DNA of 64,000 bases, taken from the NCBI RefSeq assembly GCF_014641455.1, contig NZ_BMHT01000002.1, positions 580,605 to 644,604 on the forward strand, written 5' to 3'. Made by a program: the position numbers and the translations under genes. This stretch comes from Hymenobacter cavernae. GTDB lineage: Bacteria > Bacteroidota > Bacteroidia > Cytophagales > Hymenobacteraceae. Shown one piece after another: positions 50,711-58,806 of the stretch. A model generated the notes under the pieces. That model had not been told where the DNA came from, ran no database searches, and worked only from the letters and a program-made list of their open reading frames with translations. The number at the start of each line of letters is the position of its first letter. The first letter of the stretch is position 1.

Positions 50711-52327
50711 ATGAAACTTCTTCTGCTACTTTCATTCGTGGCCCTGCCGCTCGCCACAATGGCCCAAACTAAACCTGCCAGCGCTGCCGCCCAGGTGCGT
50801 ACGGCCAATGGCTTGCTCGAAGGAACCGTGGCCGCCAGCGGCATTCGCGCGTTCAAGGGCGTGGCGTTTGCCGCGCCGCCCGTGGGAGAGCTGCGCTGGA
50901 AGGCGCCGCAACCCGTGCAGCGCTGGTCTGGCGTGCGTTCGGCCAGGCAGTTTGGACCGCGCGCCATGCAGCTGCCCGTCTTTGGCGACATGAACTTTCG
51001 CTCCAACGGCGTGAGTGAAGACTGCCTGTATCTGAACGTGTGGACGCCCGCCAAAACCGGCAAAGAGCAGCTGCCGGTGCTGGTGTATTTCTACGGCGGC
51101 GGCTTCATCGCCGGCGACGGCTCCGAGCCGCGCTACGACGGTGAAAGCCTGGCCCGGCGCGGCATCGTGACCGTGACGGTGAACTACCGCCTCGGCGTGT
51201 TCGGCTTCTTTGCCCACCCCGAGCTGACCAAGGAATCACCCAACCACGCGTCCGGCAACTACGGCCTGCTCGACCAGGCCGCCGCTATTCGGTGGGTGCA
51301 GCAGAACATTGCCGCTTTCGGTGGCGACCCTAAGAAAATCACCGTGGGCGGCGAGTCGGCCGGTTCCTTCTCCGTGAGTGCCCAAATGGCGTCGCCGCTG
51401 TCGAAGCAGCTGCTAGCCGGCGCAATCGGGGAGAGCGGTTCGCTGCTTTCCTTGCAGCCGCTGCCTACGCTGGCGCAGGCCGAGCAAACCGGCGCTGCAT
51501 TCGCTACTACTTTGGGAGCTAGCTCCTTGGCTGCGCTGCGGGCCTTGCCGGCGCAGCAATTGCTCGAAGCGGCGGGCAAACCCGGGGCGCCGCGCTTTTC
51601 CGCTATTGTTGATGGGTACTTCTTTCCTAAATCGCCCAAGGAAGTTTTTGCCGCTGGCGAGCAGGCGCACGTCCCGCTGCTGGTCGGTTGGAACTCGCAG
51701 GAAATGAGCGCCGGTGCCATTCTGGGTCAGGAAGCACCAACGCCGGAAACCTTCGCCCAAGCCGTGCAGAAGCTCTACGGCGCACAAGCCAATGACGTGC
51801 TGAAGCTCTATCCTGCCACCACCGCCGCCGAAGCCGAGCGCGCCGCCACCGACCTGGCCAGCGACCGGTTTATTGCCTACAGCACCTGGAAGTGGGCCGA
51901 TCTGCACGGCCAGACCGGCGGCCAACCTGTGTACCGCTACCTATACGCCCGTCCGCGCCCGGCCATGACGCCCGAAATGGGTAATGCCACCGCCGGCCTG
52001 GCCGGTGGCGTGGTGAAGCAAACTCCCGACGCGCCCAAAGCACCCCTGGCCAAAGGCGCCGTGCACTCCGCCGAAATCGAGTACGCGCTGGGCAACCTAG
52101 GTACCAACAAAGTCTACGCCTGGACACCGGACGACTACAAGCTGTCGGAGACGATGCAGCAGTATTTTGCCAACTTCGTGAAGACCGGCAACCCCAACGG
52201 CGCCGGCCTGCCAACGTGGCCTGCCTCTAAGAGCGGCCAAATCTTGCGCCTCGACGTGAAGACGCAAGCCGGGCCGGAAGCGAATCGGGCGCGCTATCTA
52301 TTTCTGGATCAGTTAGCTGGAAAATAA
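50711..52327 (+). CDS. Secreted type-B carboxylesterase
   Basis: A 538-residue alpha/beta hydrolase with a signal peptide (LLLLSFVALPLATMAQ) from the ATG at 50711. Typical motifs are FKGVAFAAPPVGELRW, SEDCLYLNVW, the oxyanion hole YFYGGGFIAGDG and the nucleophile S216 in VGGESAGSFS. The conserved C-terminal region VHSAEIEYALGN carries the catalytic His. Family members hydrolyse carboxylic esters; next to a SusCD locus a role in removing ester decorations from plant glycans is plausible. It is probably transcribed separately from GH3 because a terminator lies between. Confidence 0.9.
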   Translation: MKLLLLLSFVALPLATMAQTKPASAAAQVRTANGLLEGTVAASGIRAFKGVAFAAPPVGELRWKAPQPVQRWSGVRSARQFGPRAMQLPVFGDMNFRSNGVSEDCLYLNVWTPAKTGKEQLPVLVYFYGGGFIAGDGSEPRYDGESLARRGIVTVTVNYRLGVFGFFAHPELTKESPNHASGNYGLLDQAAAIRWVQQNIAAFGGDPKKITVGGESAGSFSVSAQMASPLSKQLLAGAIGESGSLLSLQPLPTLAQAEQTGAAFATTLGASSLAALRALPAQQLLEAAGKPGAPRFSAIVDGYFFPKSPKEVFAAGEQAHVPLLVGWNSQEMSAGAILGQEAPTPETFAQAVQKLYGAQANDVLKLYPATTAAEAERAATDLASDRFIAYSTWKWADLHGQTGGQPVYRYLYARPRPAMTPEMGNATAGLAGGVVKQTPDAPKAPLAKGAVHSAEIEYALGNLGTNKVYAWTPDDYKLSETMQQYFANFVKTGNPNGAGLPTWPASKSGQILRLDVKTQAGPEANRARYLFLDQLAGK

Positions 52328-52513
52328 CCGCGGACCTAGGTATTACCCAGGCAGACCCTAGGATAATTTGCGTTCAGGACTAGTGAAAAAGTAGTAGCGA
52401 CTTTTGACGTTATCCAAAAGGCCCTTACTTTTTTTACATCTTTGGGCAAAGTTGGCAGTGTTACCGTCAGCGAACGACTTTCTCGTCTCTATCACCTAGC
52501 ATCGGACCGACTT

Positions 52514-53383
52514 ATGACACAAGAGCTTACTCTCTCTGACCTCGTTGATAGCAAGCTGTACAGTTTGCCTCAGTTTGATGAAAGCGCGCGCATTCCCCGC
52601 ATCATTCACCAGACGTTTATGACCAAGAGTCTACCGGCTGATTTACAGGAGAATGTGGATAACATCAGGCGGATGAACCCTGGCTGGAAGCACCTCCTCC
52701 ACGACGACGACGACATAAAGAAGTTTATCAGCGAGAACTACGGCCCGGTTGTCCTGAGCTACTTCGAGCGCATCAATCCGCGCTACGGCGCCGCCCGCGC
52801 CGATCTGTTTCGCTACCTGCTGCTCTACAAGCACGGCGGCGTGTACCTGGACATCAAGAGTGCGTGCACCCGCCCGCTCGATGAGGTACTGACGCCCGAG
52901 GACCGCTACCTGCTGGCGCACTGGCGCAACAAGCCCGGCGAGATTCACGCCGAATTTGGCACCTCCAAAGAGGTGTCGCACATCGCGGGCGGCGAATACC
53001 AGCAGTGGCACGTAATTGCCGCGCCCGGCCACCCGTTCCTGAAAGCGGTAATCGAAACCGTGCTCCAGAACATCGACAAGTACCGGCCGTGGCTGCATGG
53101 CACGGGCGGCATCGGCGTGCTGCGGCTCACCGGCCCGCTCGCCTACACGCTCGCCATTCACCCGTTGCTGCCCACGGCCCCGCACCGCGTCGTCGACAAC
53201 GAGACGCTTATGGGCCTTCAGTATTCCATCTATAAGAAAGCATCAACCAGAGCCAGAGCTGTTTACAAAACCAACTACTCGCTCCTGACCGAGTCTATCG
53301 TGCAGTTAAAAGCCGTCGACAAGCTGCCGGCTTACCTCTACAGCTTCGCCAAAAAGAGCAAGCACCTGTTGTTTGGGCGGTAA
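52514..53383 (+). CDS. GT32-like glycosyltransferase (sugar-binding DXD region)
   Basis: A 289-residue protein from the ATG at 52514; a TTG at 52442 would extend it by 24 residues of poor quality. It contains IPRIIHQTFMTKSLPADLQ, NPGWKHLLHDDDD and ARADLFRYLLLYKHGG, typical of GT32 (OCH1/capsular type) enzymes. The DXD motif reads YLDIKS, so D113 is kept but the second Asp is Lys, which may affect metal binding or reflect a subfamily. No signal peptide; probably cytoplasmic, acting on a lipid-linked or surface glycan. It is the only glycosyltransferase in the window. Confidence 0.82.
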   Translation: MTQELTLSDLVDSKLYSLPQFDESARIPRIIHQTFMTKSLPADLQENVDNIRRMNPGWKHLLHDDDDIKKFISENYGPVVLSYFERINPRYGAARADLFRYLLLYKHGGVYLDIKSACTRPLDEVLTPEDRYLLAHWRNKPGEIHAEFGTSKEVSHIAGGEYQQWHVIAAPGHPFLKAVIETVLQNIDKYRPWLHGTGGIGVLRLTGPLAYTLAIHPLLPTAPHRVVDNETLMGLQYSIYKKASTRARAVYKTNYSLLTESIVQLKAVDKLPAYLYSFAKKSKHLLFGR

Positions 53384-53496
53384 GGATAGCCGTTAGCCGA
53401 AACCTGGCTTTTTCGGAAAGCACCCCGGAAAAGCTAGGTCTGGTGGGTTACGAAACCTTGCTGAAGTGCCTGTTTCTCATGCTGTATCTAAAGGCG

Positions 53497-53534
53497 AAAA
53501 CCAGAAGTGTGATTTTCTTACCACTTCTGGTTTT
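53497..53534 (+). terminator. Rho-independent terminator after the glycosyltransferase gene
   Basis: AAAACCAGAAGTG and CACTTCTGGTTTT form a perfect 13-bp stem with a 12-nt loop, ending in TTTT. The A/T flanks make it functional in both directions, serving the convergent hypothetical gene too. Confidence 0.75.
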
Positions 53535-53598
53535 AGACGCTACTTTACATAATTGGACTTATACGACAACTTACTTTCCTGTCACGCTGAGCAAGAAA

Positions 53599-54051
53599 CT
53601 ACCCGGTCGTGAACAACGCTTCATAGAATGTAAGTGGCTGACCTGACTCCACGCCTATCAGCTTCGTTACCTGTCCTAGTATCGCTTCATCTAGGGTCAT
53701 AAAGCTGTTTGCGTGCAGCACGGAGAATAGGCGCTGCTCTTGCTCCGTGCGCGGCGTTTCAAGCAGCGGTTCAGCGGTCCGGTTCGGGCCAAAGGGAAAG
53801 AGCAGGAAGTACTTGGCCACCATCGACAGTTGAAGCCCGTACTCGCGCTCGGCGTGTACGACATAGCTAAAAGCGACATCATAGTTTGGCTCCGTAATGT
53901 CCTCCACCGAGAACTGCTGGCGGAGTTCCGCAACGATTGCTTGATACGGCTGCTGGCGAAGGGCCTTGGTCACAAAGGCATAGTTAGGGTGAGCCGCAGA
54001 GCCATAGGCGGCTATAAGAGCGGCCTCAAGTAAGTGCTGTCGATCATACAT
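53599..54051 (-). CDS. Hypothetical protein, 150 aa
   Basis: From the ATG at 54051: MYDRQHLLEAALIAAYGSAA, helical and soluble, with no signal peptide or known motif. The longer frame to 54111 adds 20 residues rich in Arg/Cys/Ser and is not favoured. The composition (acidic, balanced hydrophobics) looks like a real protein, but I do not recognise a family. It stands alone between a terminator and a divergent Crp/Fnr gene, in an AT-richer area. Confidence 0.55.
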   Translation of the reverse strand: MYDRQHLLEAALIAAYGSAAHPNYAFVTKALRQQPYQAIVAELRQQFSVEDITEPNYDVAFSYVVHAEREYGLQLSMVAKYFLLFPFGPNRTAEPLLETPRTEQEQRLFSVLHANSFMTLDEAILGQVTKLIGVESGQPLTFYEALFTTG

Positions 54052-54266
54052 CAGCCCAAAGATGCAGGTTCTAGTACGTGGTATTGAACTTAGGCCAGAT
54101 ACACAAAGCATTAATCAGCTAGTCGCATTCACGGAAAAGGTCATTAACATAAAGTTTGTTATAGCCCCAGTCTTGAAATAAGGCCACTTTTATCCCTGTT
54201 CAATTTAGCGTTTAGGATAGTACTTTAGCCGTTTACTAGCCTATCTCAACGCTATTTTTTATCGCC

Positions 54267-54851
54267 ATGCATCCGCTGCGCGCTTACCTGCTCCGTTTTG
54301 TGCCCGAGCTCACCGACGCAGACTGGCAGCCGCTGGCCGAGGTCCTGCGGCCGCACCACCTGCGCCGGGGGGAGCATCTGCTCCAGGCCGGCGAATCCTG
54401 GCCCGTGCTGGCGTTACTGCTCCACGGCACCTGTCGCCTCTACTACCCCCGTCCCGATGGCGAGGAGCGCACCACCTACTTCTTCTTTGAAAACCATTTG
54501 CTCGGGGACTATGCCGGTTGTCTGACGGGGAAGCCCAGCCAGCTTAACATTCAGGCCCTGGTCGATACCGAGTTGGTCGTCTTCGACTACGCGGTGCTGC
54601 GCCAGCTCTATCAGGAGCGGCCCGTGTATGAGCGTTTTGGGCGCTTGCTGGCCGAATATCACCTCCTCGGTACGGATGCCCGCCTGGTCGAGCAACTGCT
54701 GCTCTCCCCGGAGGAGCGCTACCGGGCGCTGCTGAGCAGCGGCAAGACCAAGATCCTGGAGCGCATTCCGCAGCACCTAGTGGCCAACTACCTGGGCATC
54801 ACGCCCGTCTCGCTGAGCCGTATTCGGGCACGGGTGGCCCGCGGGCACTGA
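54267..54851 (+). CDS. Crp/Fnr-family regulator (cyclic-nucleotide-binding-like)
   Basis: A 194-residue protein with a cNMP-binding-like beta barrel (about 20-110; LRRGEHLLQAGESWPVLALL) and a C-terminal helix-turn-helix (about 160-192; IPQHLVANYLGITPVSLSRI). The phosphate-binding cassette of true CRP (RPRSA/T) is not seen, so the ligand is unknown. Bacteroidota have many such short regulators that control one neighbouring gene. The DUF4260-like gene 99 bp downstream is the likely candidate. Confidence 0.88.
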   Translation: MHPLRAYLLRFVPELTDADWQPLAEVLRPHHLRRGEHLLQAGESWPVLALLLHGTCRLYYPRPDGEERTTYFFFENHLLGDYAGCLTGKPSQLNIQALVDTELVVFDYAVLRQLYQERPVYERFGRLLAEYHLLGTDARLVEQLLLSPEERYRALLSSGKTKILERIPQHLVANYLGITPVSLSRIRARVARGH

Positions 54852-54950
54852 AAGGGCGCTGGCTTTTTTCTTAGCTTTTGTTATCGTCCGGTAGCGGGAA
54901 AGAGGCTGAATTTTGCAGTGTTCCTTTTCAACTCCTCAACCCCCGTTGCC

Positions 54951-55328
54951 ATGAAAACGCTGCTCAAACTCGAAGAACTCGCCGAAATGCTGCTGGCTCT
55001 GTTTGTATTCGCGCACCTGCCCTACGCGTGGTGGGTGTTGCCGGCCACCTTTCTGCTGCCCGACCTCAGCATGCTGGGCTACCTGGCCGGACCACGAGTG
55101 GGCGCTGTGAGCTACAACCTGGCCCACCACAAAGCCTTAGCCGTAGCGTTGGGCGTCAGTGGCTGGGTTCTGGGCCAGCCGCTGCTGGTGCTGGCCGGCA
55201 CGGTGCTGCTGTTTCACAGCGCGTTCGACCGGCTGCTGGGCTATGGCCTCAAGTACGCCACGGGCTTCAAAGACACGCACCTAGGTGGCATGGGGGTAAG
55301 TCAGTCAGGGTTGCCGGCGGCCAGCTGA
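54951..55328 (+). CDS. DUF4260-like small membrane protein
   Basis: A 125-residue protein beginning MKTLLKLEELAEMLLALFVF; the ATG at 54951 is preferred to a frame start at 54918. About four hydrophobic stretches are present with WWVLPATFLLPDLSMLGYLA and YNLAHHKALAVALG, the pattern of DUF4260 proteins, and a C-terminal DRLLGYGLKYATGFKDTHLG. Function is unknown in the family. It follows a Crp/Fnr-type gene, a common pairing. Confidence 0.8.
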   Translation: MKTLLKLEELAEMLLALFVFAHLPYAWWVLPATFLLPDLSMLGYLAGPRVGAVSYNLAHHKALAVALGVSGWVLGQPLLVLAGTVLLFHSAFDRLLGYGLKYATGFKDTHLGGMGVSQSGLPAAS

Positions 55329-55329
55329 A

Positions 55330-55406
55330 AAGTGTTTTACACGCTGGCAACGACCACTTGCAGCGTATAACATTTCTTACCGTTGCCCGGCAGATGTTAT
55401 AACACT
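55330..55406. repeat. Intergenic inverted repeat between convergent genes
   Basis: AAGTGTT/AACACTT at the ends, with inner GGCAACG/CGTTGCC and CGCTG/CAGCG pairs, form a nested structure between two convergent genes. It may act as bidirectional terminator. Confidence 0.55.
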
Positions 55407-55434
55407 TCCAGGTAGCTGGCCCTGCAAACCTCAC

Positions 55435-55629
55435 TCAGCCAGTGCTTTGCTTGCTCATCTCTCCCAGGAATCCTTCCAGGGTAAGCTCTCCGGCCACGTA
55501 GCGGGCGAATAACCCTTCGGTGGCTTGGCCTAGCGGCCCGAAGGCCAGCAGCATGTTGCGGGCGGCTTGAATGTATACCTGCCGTTGGTCACGGCTGCGT
55601 TGACCACGGGGAAACTCGGCGTCTTCCAT
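55435..55629 (-). CDS. Small protein, possible antitoxin-VbhA-like C-terminus
   Basis: A 64-residue frame from the ATG at 55629: MEDAEFPRGQRSRDQRQVYI, then GLFARYVAGELTLEGFLGEM. The R-Y-V-x-G-E-x-[ST]-L segment resembles the end of VbhA-type antitoxins, but no Fic toxin is nearby and the match is short. The longer frame to 55704 is less likely. It lies 99 bp after the antiporter gene on the same strand. Treat as hypothetical. Confidence 0.4.
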   Translation of the reverse strand: MEDAEFPRGQRSRDQRQVYIQAARNMLLAFGPLGQATEGLFARYVAGELTLEGFLGEMSKQSTG

Positions 55630-55728
55630 GGAAGAGCATACGGCCACCAGCCAGAAAGGGCTGCTTTCCTGACAGCCTGCTCGCCAAAAGGCCCGGTGAG
55701 CCACTTATTCTGCCTGCACCTGGCTTTT

Positions 55729-57324
55729 TTACGCCTTATCCAGCGCCAGCCGCGACTCTTCCAGGTCCAACTCGTTTTCGATTTTGCGCAGCAGCTCTTC
55801 GCTGGTTTTCTCCTCGCGGCGCAACTTTTCAAGCACGCCACGCTCAAACTCGATAATAGCTTCCTGCAACTGCTGAAACTGCGTGATGGGCTTTTCGTCG
55901 AGGCGGCTGGCGATGATGCCGGCGGCGCGGTTGTGGAGGCGTTCCAACCGGATTTCGTAGCGGTTTTTCATGCGGGTCAGCACGTCGGCAGGGGCTTGCT
56001 CCTGGCCGGCGGGGCTGCTGAGGTAGGCCGTGGTTTGGGTGGCCAGGTACAGGCGCAACTCCACTTCTTCGCGCTCCACGCTGTCATCGGGGCCGATGCC
56101 CAGCCACCGGATTAGGGGCACCAAGCTCAGGCCTTGCCCCACAAGCGTGCAGAAAATAACGACGAAGGTGATGAACAGAATCAGGTTGCGGTGTGGAAAC
56201 GGCACGCCGGAACCTAGGGTGAGCGGCAGCGCCAGGGCCGCCGCCAACGACACCACCCCGCGCATCCCCGTCCAGGCAATAACCGTGACCAGCGGCAGCG
56301 AGGGCTGCGGCTCCCGCTCGCGTATTCTCCGACTCAGCCACCTAGGTAAGTACGTGCCGGGATATACCCACAGCAGCCGCCCGATGATGACCACCAGCGT
56401 AATCAGCAGGCCGTAGCTGAGCGCCTGCCACCAGGGTATGTCGGCCTGCATATCGGCCAGAATATTCGGCAGCGCCAGGCCAATTAGGATAAAAACTAAC
56501 CCGTTGAGCAGTAGGGTAGTGGTATGCCAGACGGCGTAGGTTTGCAGCCGCGCCTGATGGCTGAAGATAAAGGCCGCGCGACGGGCCAGAAACAAGCCCG
56601 CCGCCACAATGGCCAGTACGCCGGATACGTGCAGTTCCTCGGCCGCCAGATAAGCTAGGTACGGGGTGAGAAACGTGAGGGTGGTATCGACCACGGCGTT
56701 TCGGGTGAGGCGGTGTACGTGATAAACGCCCCAACCCACCAGCAAACCAATTCCGGTGCCGGCTGCCGCTACCCAAACCAGCTGCAAGCCCGCCTGCCAG
56801 AGCACGAAGTGGCCCGTGAGCACGGCCGCCAAGGCGTAGCGGTACGCAATCAAGCCGGTAGCATCATTCACCAGACTTTCACCTTCGAGAATAGTGATAA
56901 CGCGCCGCGGCAAACCTAGCCCTTTGGTGGCGCTGGTGGCCGCCACCGCATCGGGCGGCGAAATGATGGCCCCGAGCACGAACGCCGCCGGCCAGCTGAA
57001 ACCCGGAATGAGCATATGTGCCACCACCGCTACCAGGGTGGTCGTGAACAGCACGCAGCCCAGCGCAAGCAGACCGATTGGGCGGCGCGCGGCTTTGAAA
57101 TCGGGCCAGGAAGTGCTCCAGGCCGCTTCGTAGAGCAGGGGCGGCAGGAACAGCAGAAAGACCAGATCGGGGGCCAGCGTTACGCGGGGCAAGCCGGGAA
57201 TCAAGCCCAGGCTCATGCCCACTACCACCAGCAGCACTGGGTACGGCAGCTTGAAACGGTCGGCTACTTCCGCCAGAATCGTGACGACGGCCAGCAGCGC
57301 AATAATCAGCTCAATGTTGTGCAT
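55729..57324 (-). CDS. CPA1-family Na+/H+ antiporter (YjcE/NhaP-like)
   Basis: A 531-residue protein with about twelve membrane helices in the first 420 residues. Ion-binding motifs are D125 in ISPPDAVAATSA and N153-D154 in EGESLVNDATGL, the electroneutral CPA1 pattern. A charged C-terminal domain of about 110 residues (VEREEVELRLYLATQTTAYL) with coiled-coil character ends the protein, as in YjcE-like antiporters. It exchanges Na+ or K+ for protons across the inner membrane for pH or salt homeostasis. It is not in an operon with recognised partners. Confidence 0.93.
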   Translation of the reverse strand: MHNIELIIALLAVVTILAEVADRFKLPYPVLLVVVGMSLGLIPGLPRVTLAPDLVFLLFLPPLLYEAAWSTSWPDFKAARRPIGLLALGCVLFTTTLVAVVAHMLIPGFSWPAAFVLGAIISPPDAVAATSATKGLGLPRRVITILEGESLVNDATGLIAYRYALAAVLTGHFVLWQAGLQLVWVAAAGTGIGLLVGWGVYHVHRLTRNAVVDTTLTFLTPYLAYLAAEELHVSGVLAIVAAGLFLARRAAFIFSHQARLQTYAVWHTTTLLLNGLVFILIGLALPNILADMQADIPWWQALSYGLLITLVVIIGRLLWVYPGTYLPRWLSRRIREREPQPSLPLVTVIAWTGMRGVVSLAAALALPLTLGSGVPFPHRNLILFITFVVIFCTLVGQGLSLVPLIRWLGIGPDDSVEREEVELRLYLATQTTAYLSSPAGQEQAPADVLTRMKNRYEIRLERLHNRAAGIIASRLDEKPITQFQQLQEAIIEFERGVLEKLRREEKTSEELLRKIENELDLEESRLALDKA

Positions 57325-57331
57325 GAGACTC

Positions 57332-57450
57332 TTACAAACCTAGGTCGGGGAGAAGCCGGCAAGATAGCAGACCTAGCCTTTGGTTCTGCTTGTGGCAGAA
57401 GAGGGCTAGGTTGCGGGTCTTTTCAGCTTCTCCCCGACCTAGGTTTGTAA
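57332..57450. repeat. Long perfect-arm inverted repeat with terminal CCTAGG
   Basis: TTACAAACCTAGGTCGGGG followed by AGAAG (57332-57355) is exactly mirrored by CTTCTCCCCGACCTAGGTTT followed by GTAA (57427-57450), a 24-bp perfect stem. The interior has a second pair (CAGACCTAGCC/GGCTAGGTTG). It begins 8 bp before the antiporter start, so could influence its mRNA 5' end. Confidence 0.85.
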
Positions 57451-57500
57451 AACCGTCGTTCTAGGCCCGGCGAGAAATCTCGGCTGTTTCGTTGGCCGGG

Positions 57501-57602
57501 GTAGAGACGCAATATCTTGCGTCTTGTCATTGCTGATGTTGTTTACCTAGGTTGTTCCAAGCGGGGCGTTCAACGGGGAGACTCCAACTATTGTGTCTCT
57601 AC
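57501..57602. repeat. Intergenic inverted repeat, family D, copy 2
   Basis: Starts GTAGAGACGCAATATCTTGC and ends GTGTCTCTAC, with the interior GTTGCTGATGTTGTTT shared with 50538-50641. A CCTAGG is inserted in the middle relative to copy 1. The same length (about 102-104 bp) suggests one mobile or duplicated element. Confidence 0.8.
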
Positions 57603-57640
57603 ATGGTTCTGGCGTCCGCAACGAAGCGGTAGAGATGCTT

Positions 57641-57659
57641 CGGCAAGCTTAGCATAACG
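57641..57659. repeat. Fragment of repeat family G
   Basis: CGGCAAGCTTAGCATAACG matches CGGCAAGCTCAGCATGACG at 63735-63753 at 17 of 19 positions. It lies close to the 3' end of the GAPDH gene and has lost its partner arm. Confidence 0.6.
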
Positions 57660-57666
57660 TTCTTAT

Positions 57667-58674
57667 TTACACAGAAGCCTTCTCGGCTATAAACGCGGCT
57701 ACTTCGGCGAGGCGATTAGCGAAGCCCCATTCGTTATCGTACCAAGCGGCTATCGACAGGAGCTGACCTTGCTTGGCCGTCAGGGGGAGGTCGACGATAG
57801 AGGTGTGCGGGTCGGCGACGATGCGGCAGGAAGCCCATTCGTCTTCCAACACATCCATTACGCCTTTCAGCGGCGGTTCCTGAGCGGCTTTGCGAAGCGC
57901 ATTATTGACTTCCTCCACCGTGCAGTCTTTCTCCGTTACTAAGTTCAGCTCGGCAATGCTGCCAGTGGGCGTCGGTACGCGGTAGGCTTTGCCCGTAATA
58001 TTTAAGTCAGGCCAGATGAACTTCAGCGTTTTGGCCGCGCCGGAAGACGAAGGAATGATGTTCTCGGCCGCCGCCCAGGAGTCGCGCCGCTCTTTCATGG
58101 GCTGGTCAGTGAGCGACTGAGTGTTGGTGTAAGAGTGCACCGTGGAGAACAGGCCGTACTGAATGCCAAAGTTTTCCAGCACTACCTTCACCACCGCGGC
58201 CAAGGCGTTGGTGGTGCAACTGCCCATACTTACGAGGTGGTGCTTGGCCGGGTCAAACGTATCTAGGTTGATGCCTTTCAGCAGCACGGCGTCGCAGTCG
58301 TCCAGGGTTTTGCTGGGGGCACTGATGAGCACGTACTTGGCGCCGCGGTCGAAGTGGGGTTGGGCGCCGGCGCGGGTTGTGGCCCGGCCTGTGCAGTCAA
58401 CCACGACATCAACACCTAGGGCCGCCCAGTCTGGTACTTCCTGCGACGAGTTGATGTACTGAATTTCGTGTTCGCCAATAGTGAGTTTGCCCGGACTACC
58501 TGATACTGGTTCGGGCCAGCGCCCGTAGTTAGTATCAACGGCAAACAGCGCAGCAAGCGTTGGCTCGTCCCGAATGTCGGAAACGGAAACCGGCACAAAA
58601 AACTTTTGAGCTAGGGCTACGCGCAGGAACTGCCGCCCAATGCGGCCAAACCCGTGCAAGGCAATTTTCCCCAT
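57667..58674 (-). CDS. gap: Glyceraldehyde-3-phosphate dehydrogenase
   Basis: A 335-residue enzyme with the NAD-binding start MGKIALHGFGRIGRQFLR, D33 in VSDIRDE (favouring NAD), the catalytic C153 in VSMGSCTTNALA and H180 in FSTVHSYTNTQ. The C-terminal AAWYDNEWGFANRL is also conserved. It oxidises glyceraldehyde-3-phosphate to 1,3-bisphosphoglycerate. The N-terminal part is somewhat divergent, so this may be the second GAPDH of the genome rather than the main glycolytic one. It is monocistronic between repeat-rich gaps. Confidence 0.95.
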   Translation of the reverse strand: MGKIALHGFGRIGRQFLRVALAQKFFVPVSVSDIRDEPTLAALFAVDTNYGRWPEPVSGSPGKLTIGEHEIQYINSSQEVPDWAALGVDVVVDCTGRATTRAGAQPHFDRGAKYVLISAPSKTLDDCDAVLLKGINLDTFDPAKHHLVSMGSCTTNALAAVVKVVLENFGIQYGLFSTVHSYTNTQSLTDQPMKERRDSWAAAENIIPSSSGAAKTLKFIWPDLNITGKAYRVPTPTGSIAELNLVTEKDCTVEEVNNALRKAAQEPPLKGVMDVLEDEWASCRIVADPHTSIVDLPLTAKQGQLLSIAAWYDNEWGFANRLAEVAAFIAEKASV

Positions 58675-58745
58675 GGTACGTGTGGTTAGGTAAGGTGTAG
58701 TGTTCGCTGGTTTTGAACGAGTTAACCTGCCTGAGGTTGTCGGGC

Positions 58746-58803
58746 AGCGCGGACTTTGTAGTCCACGTTTGGAGCGAGCAGGCGTGGGCTAAGTCCGCGC
58801 TAC
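58746..58803. repeat. Dispersed intergenic inverted repeat, family A, copy 2
   Basis: AGCGCGGACTTTGTAGTCCA at the left and GGGCTAAGTCCGCGCT at the right are imperfect mirror arms; the same GCGGACTTTGTAGTCC core occurs at 7365. It lies at the end of the RND operon (minus strand), where it may act as terminator. Confidence 0.75.
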
Positions 58804-58806
58804 AGG

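Larger units (their letters stand above)
57325..57666 (-). other. Repeat-filled intergenic region between gap and antiporter genes
   Basis: 342 bp, almost entirely occupied by three dispersed elements: a long inverted repeat (57332-57450), a family D copy (57501-57602) and a piece of family G (57641-57659). No ORF and no clear promoter box for the antiporter gene was seen. Confidence 0.6.
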
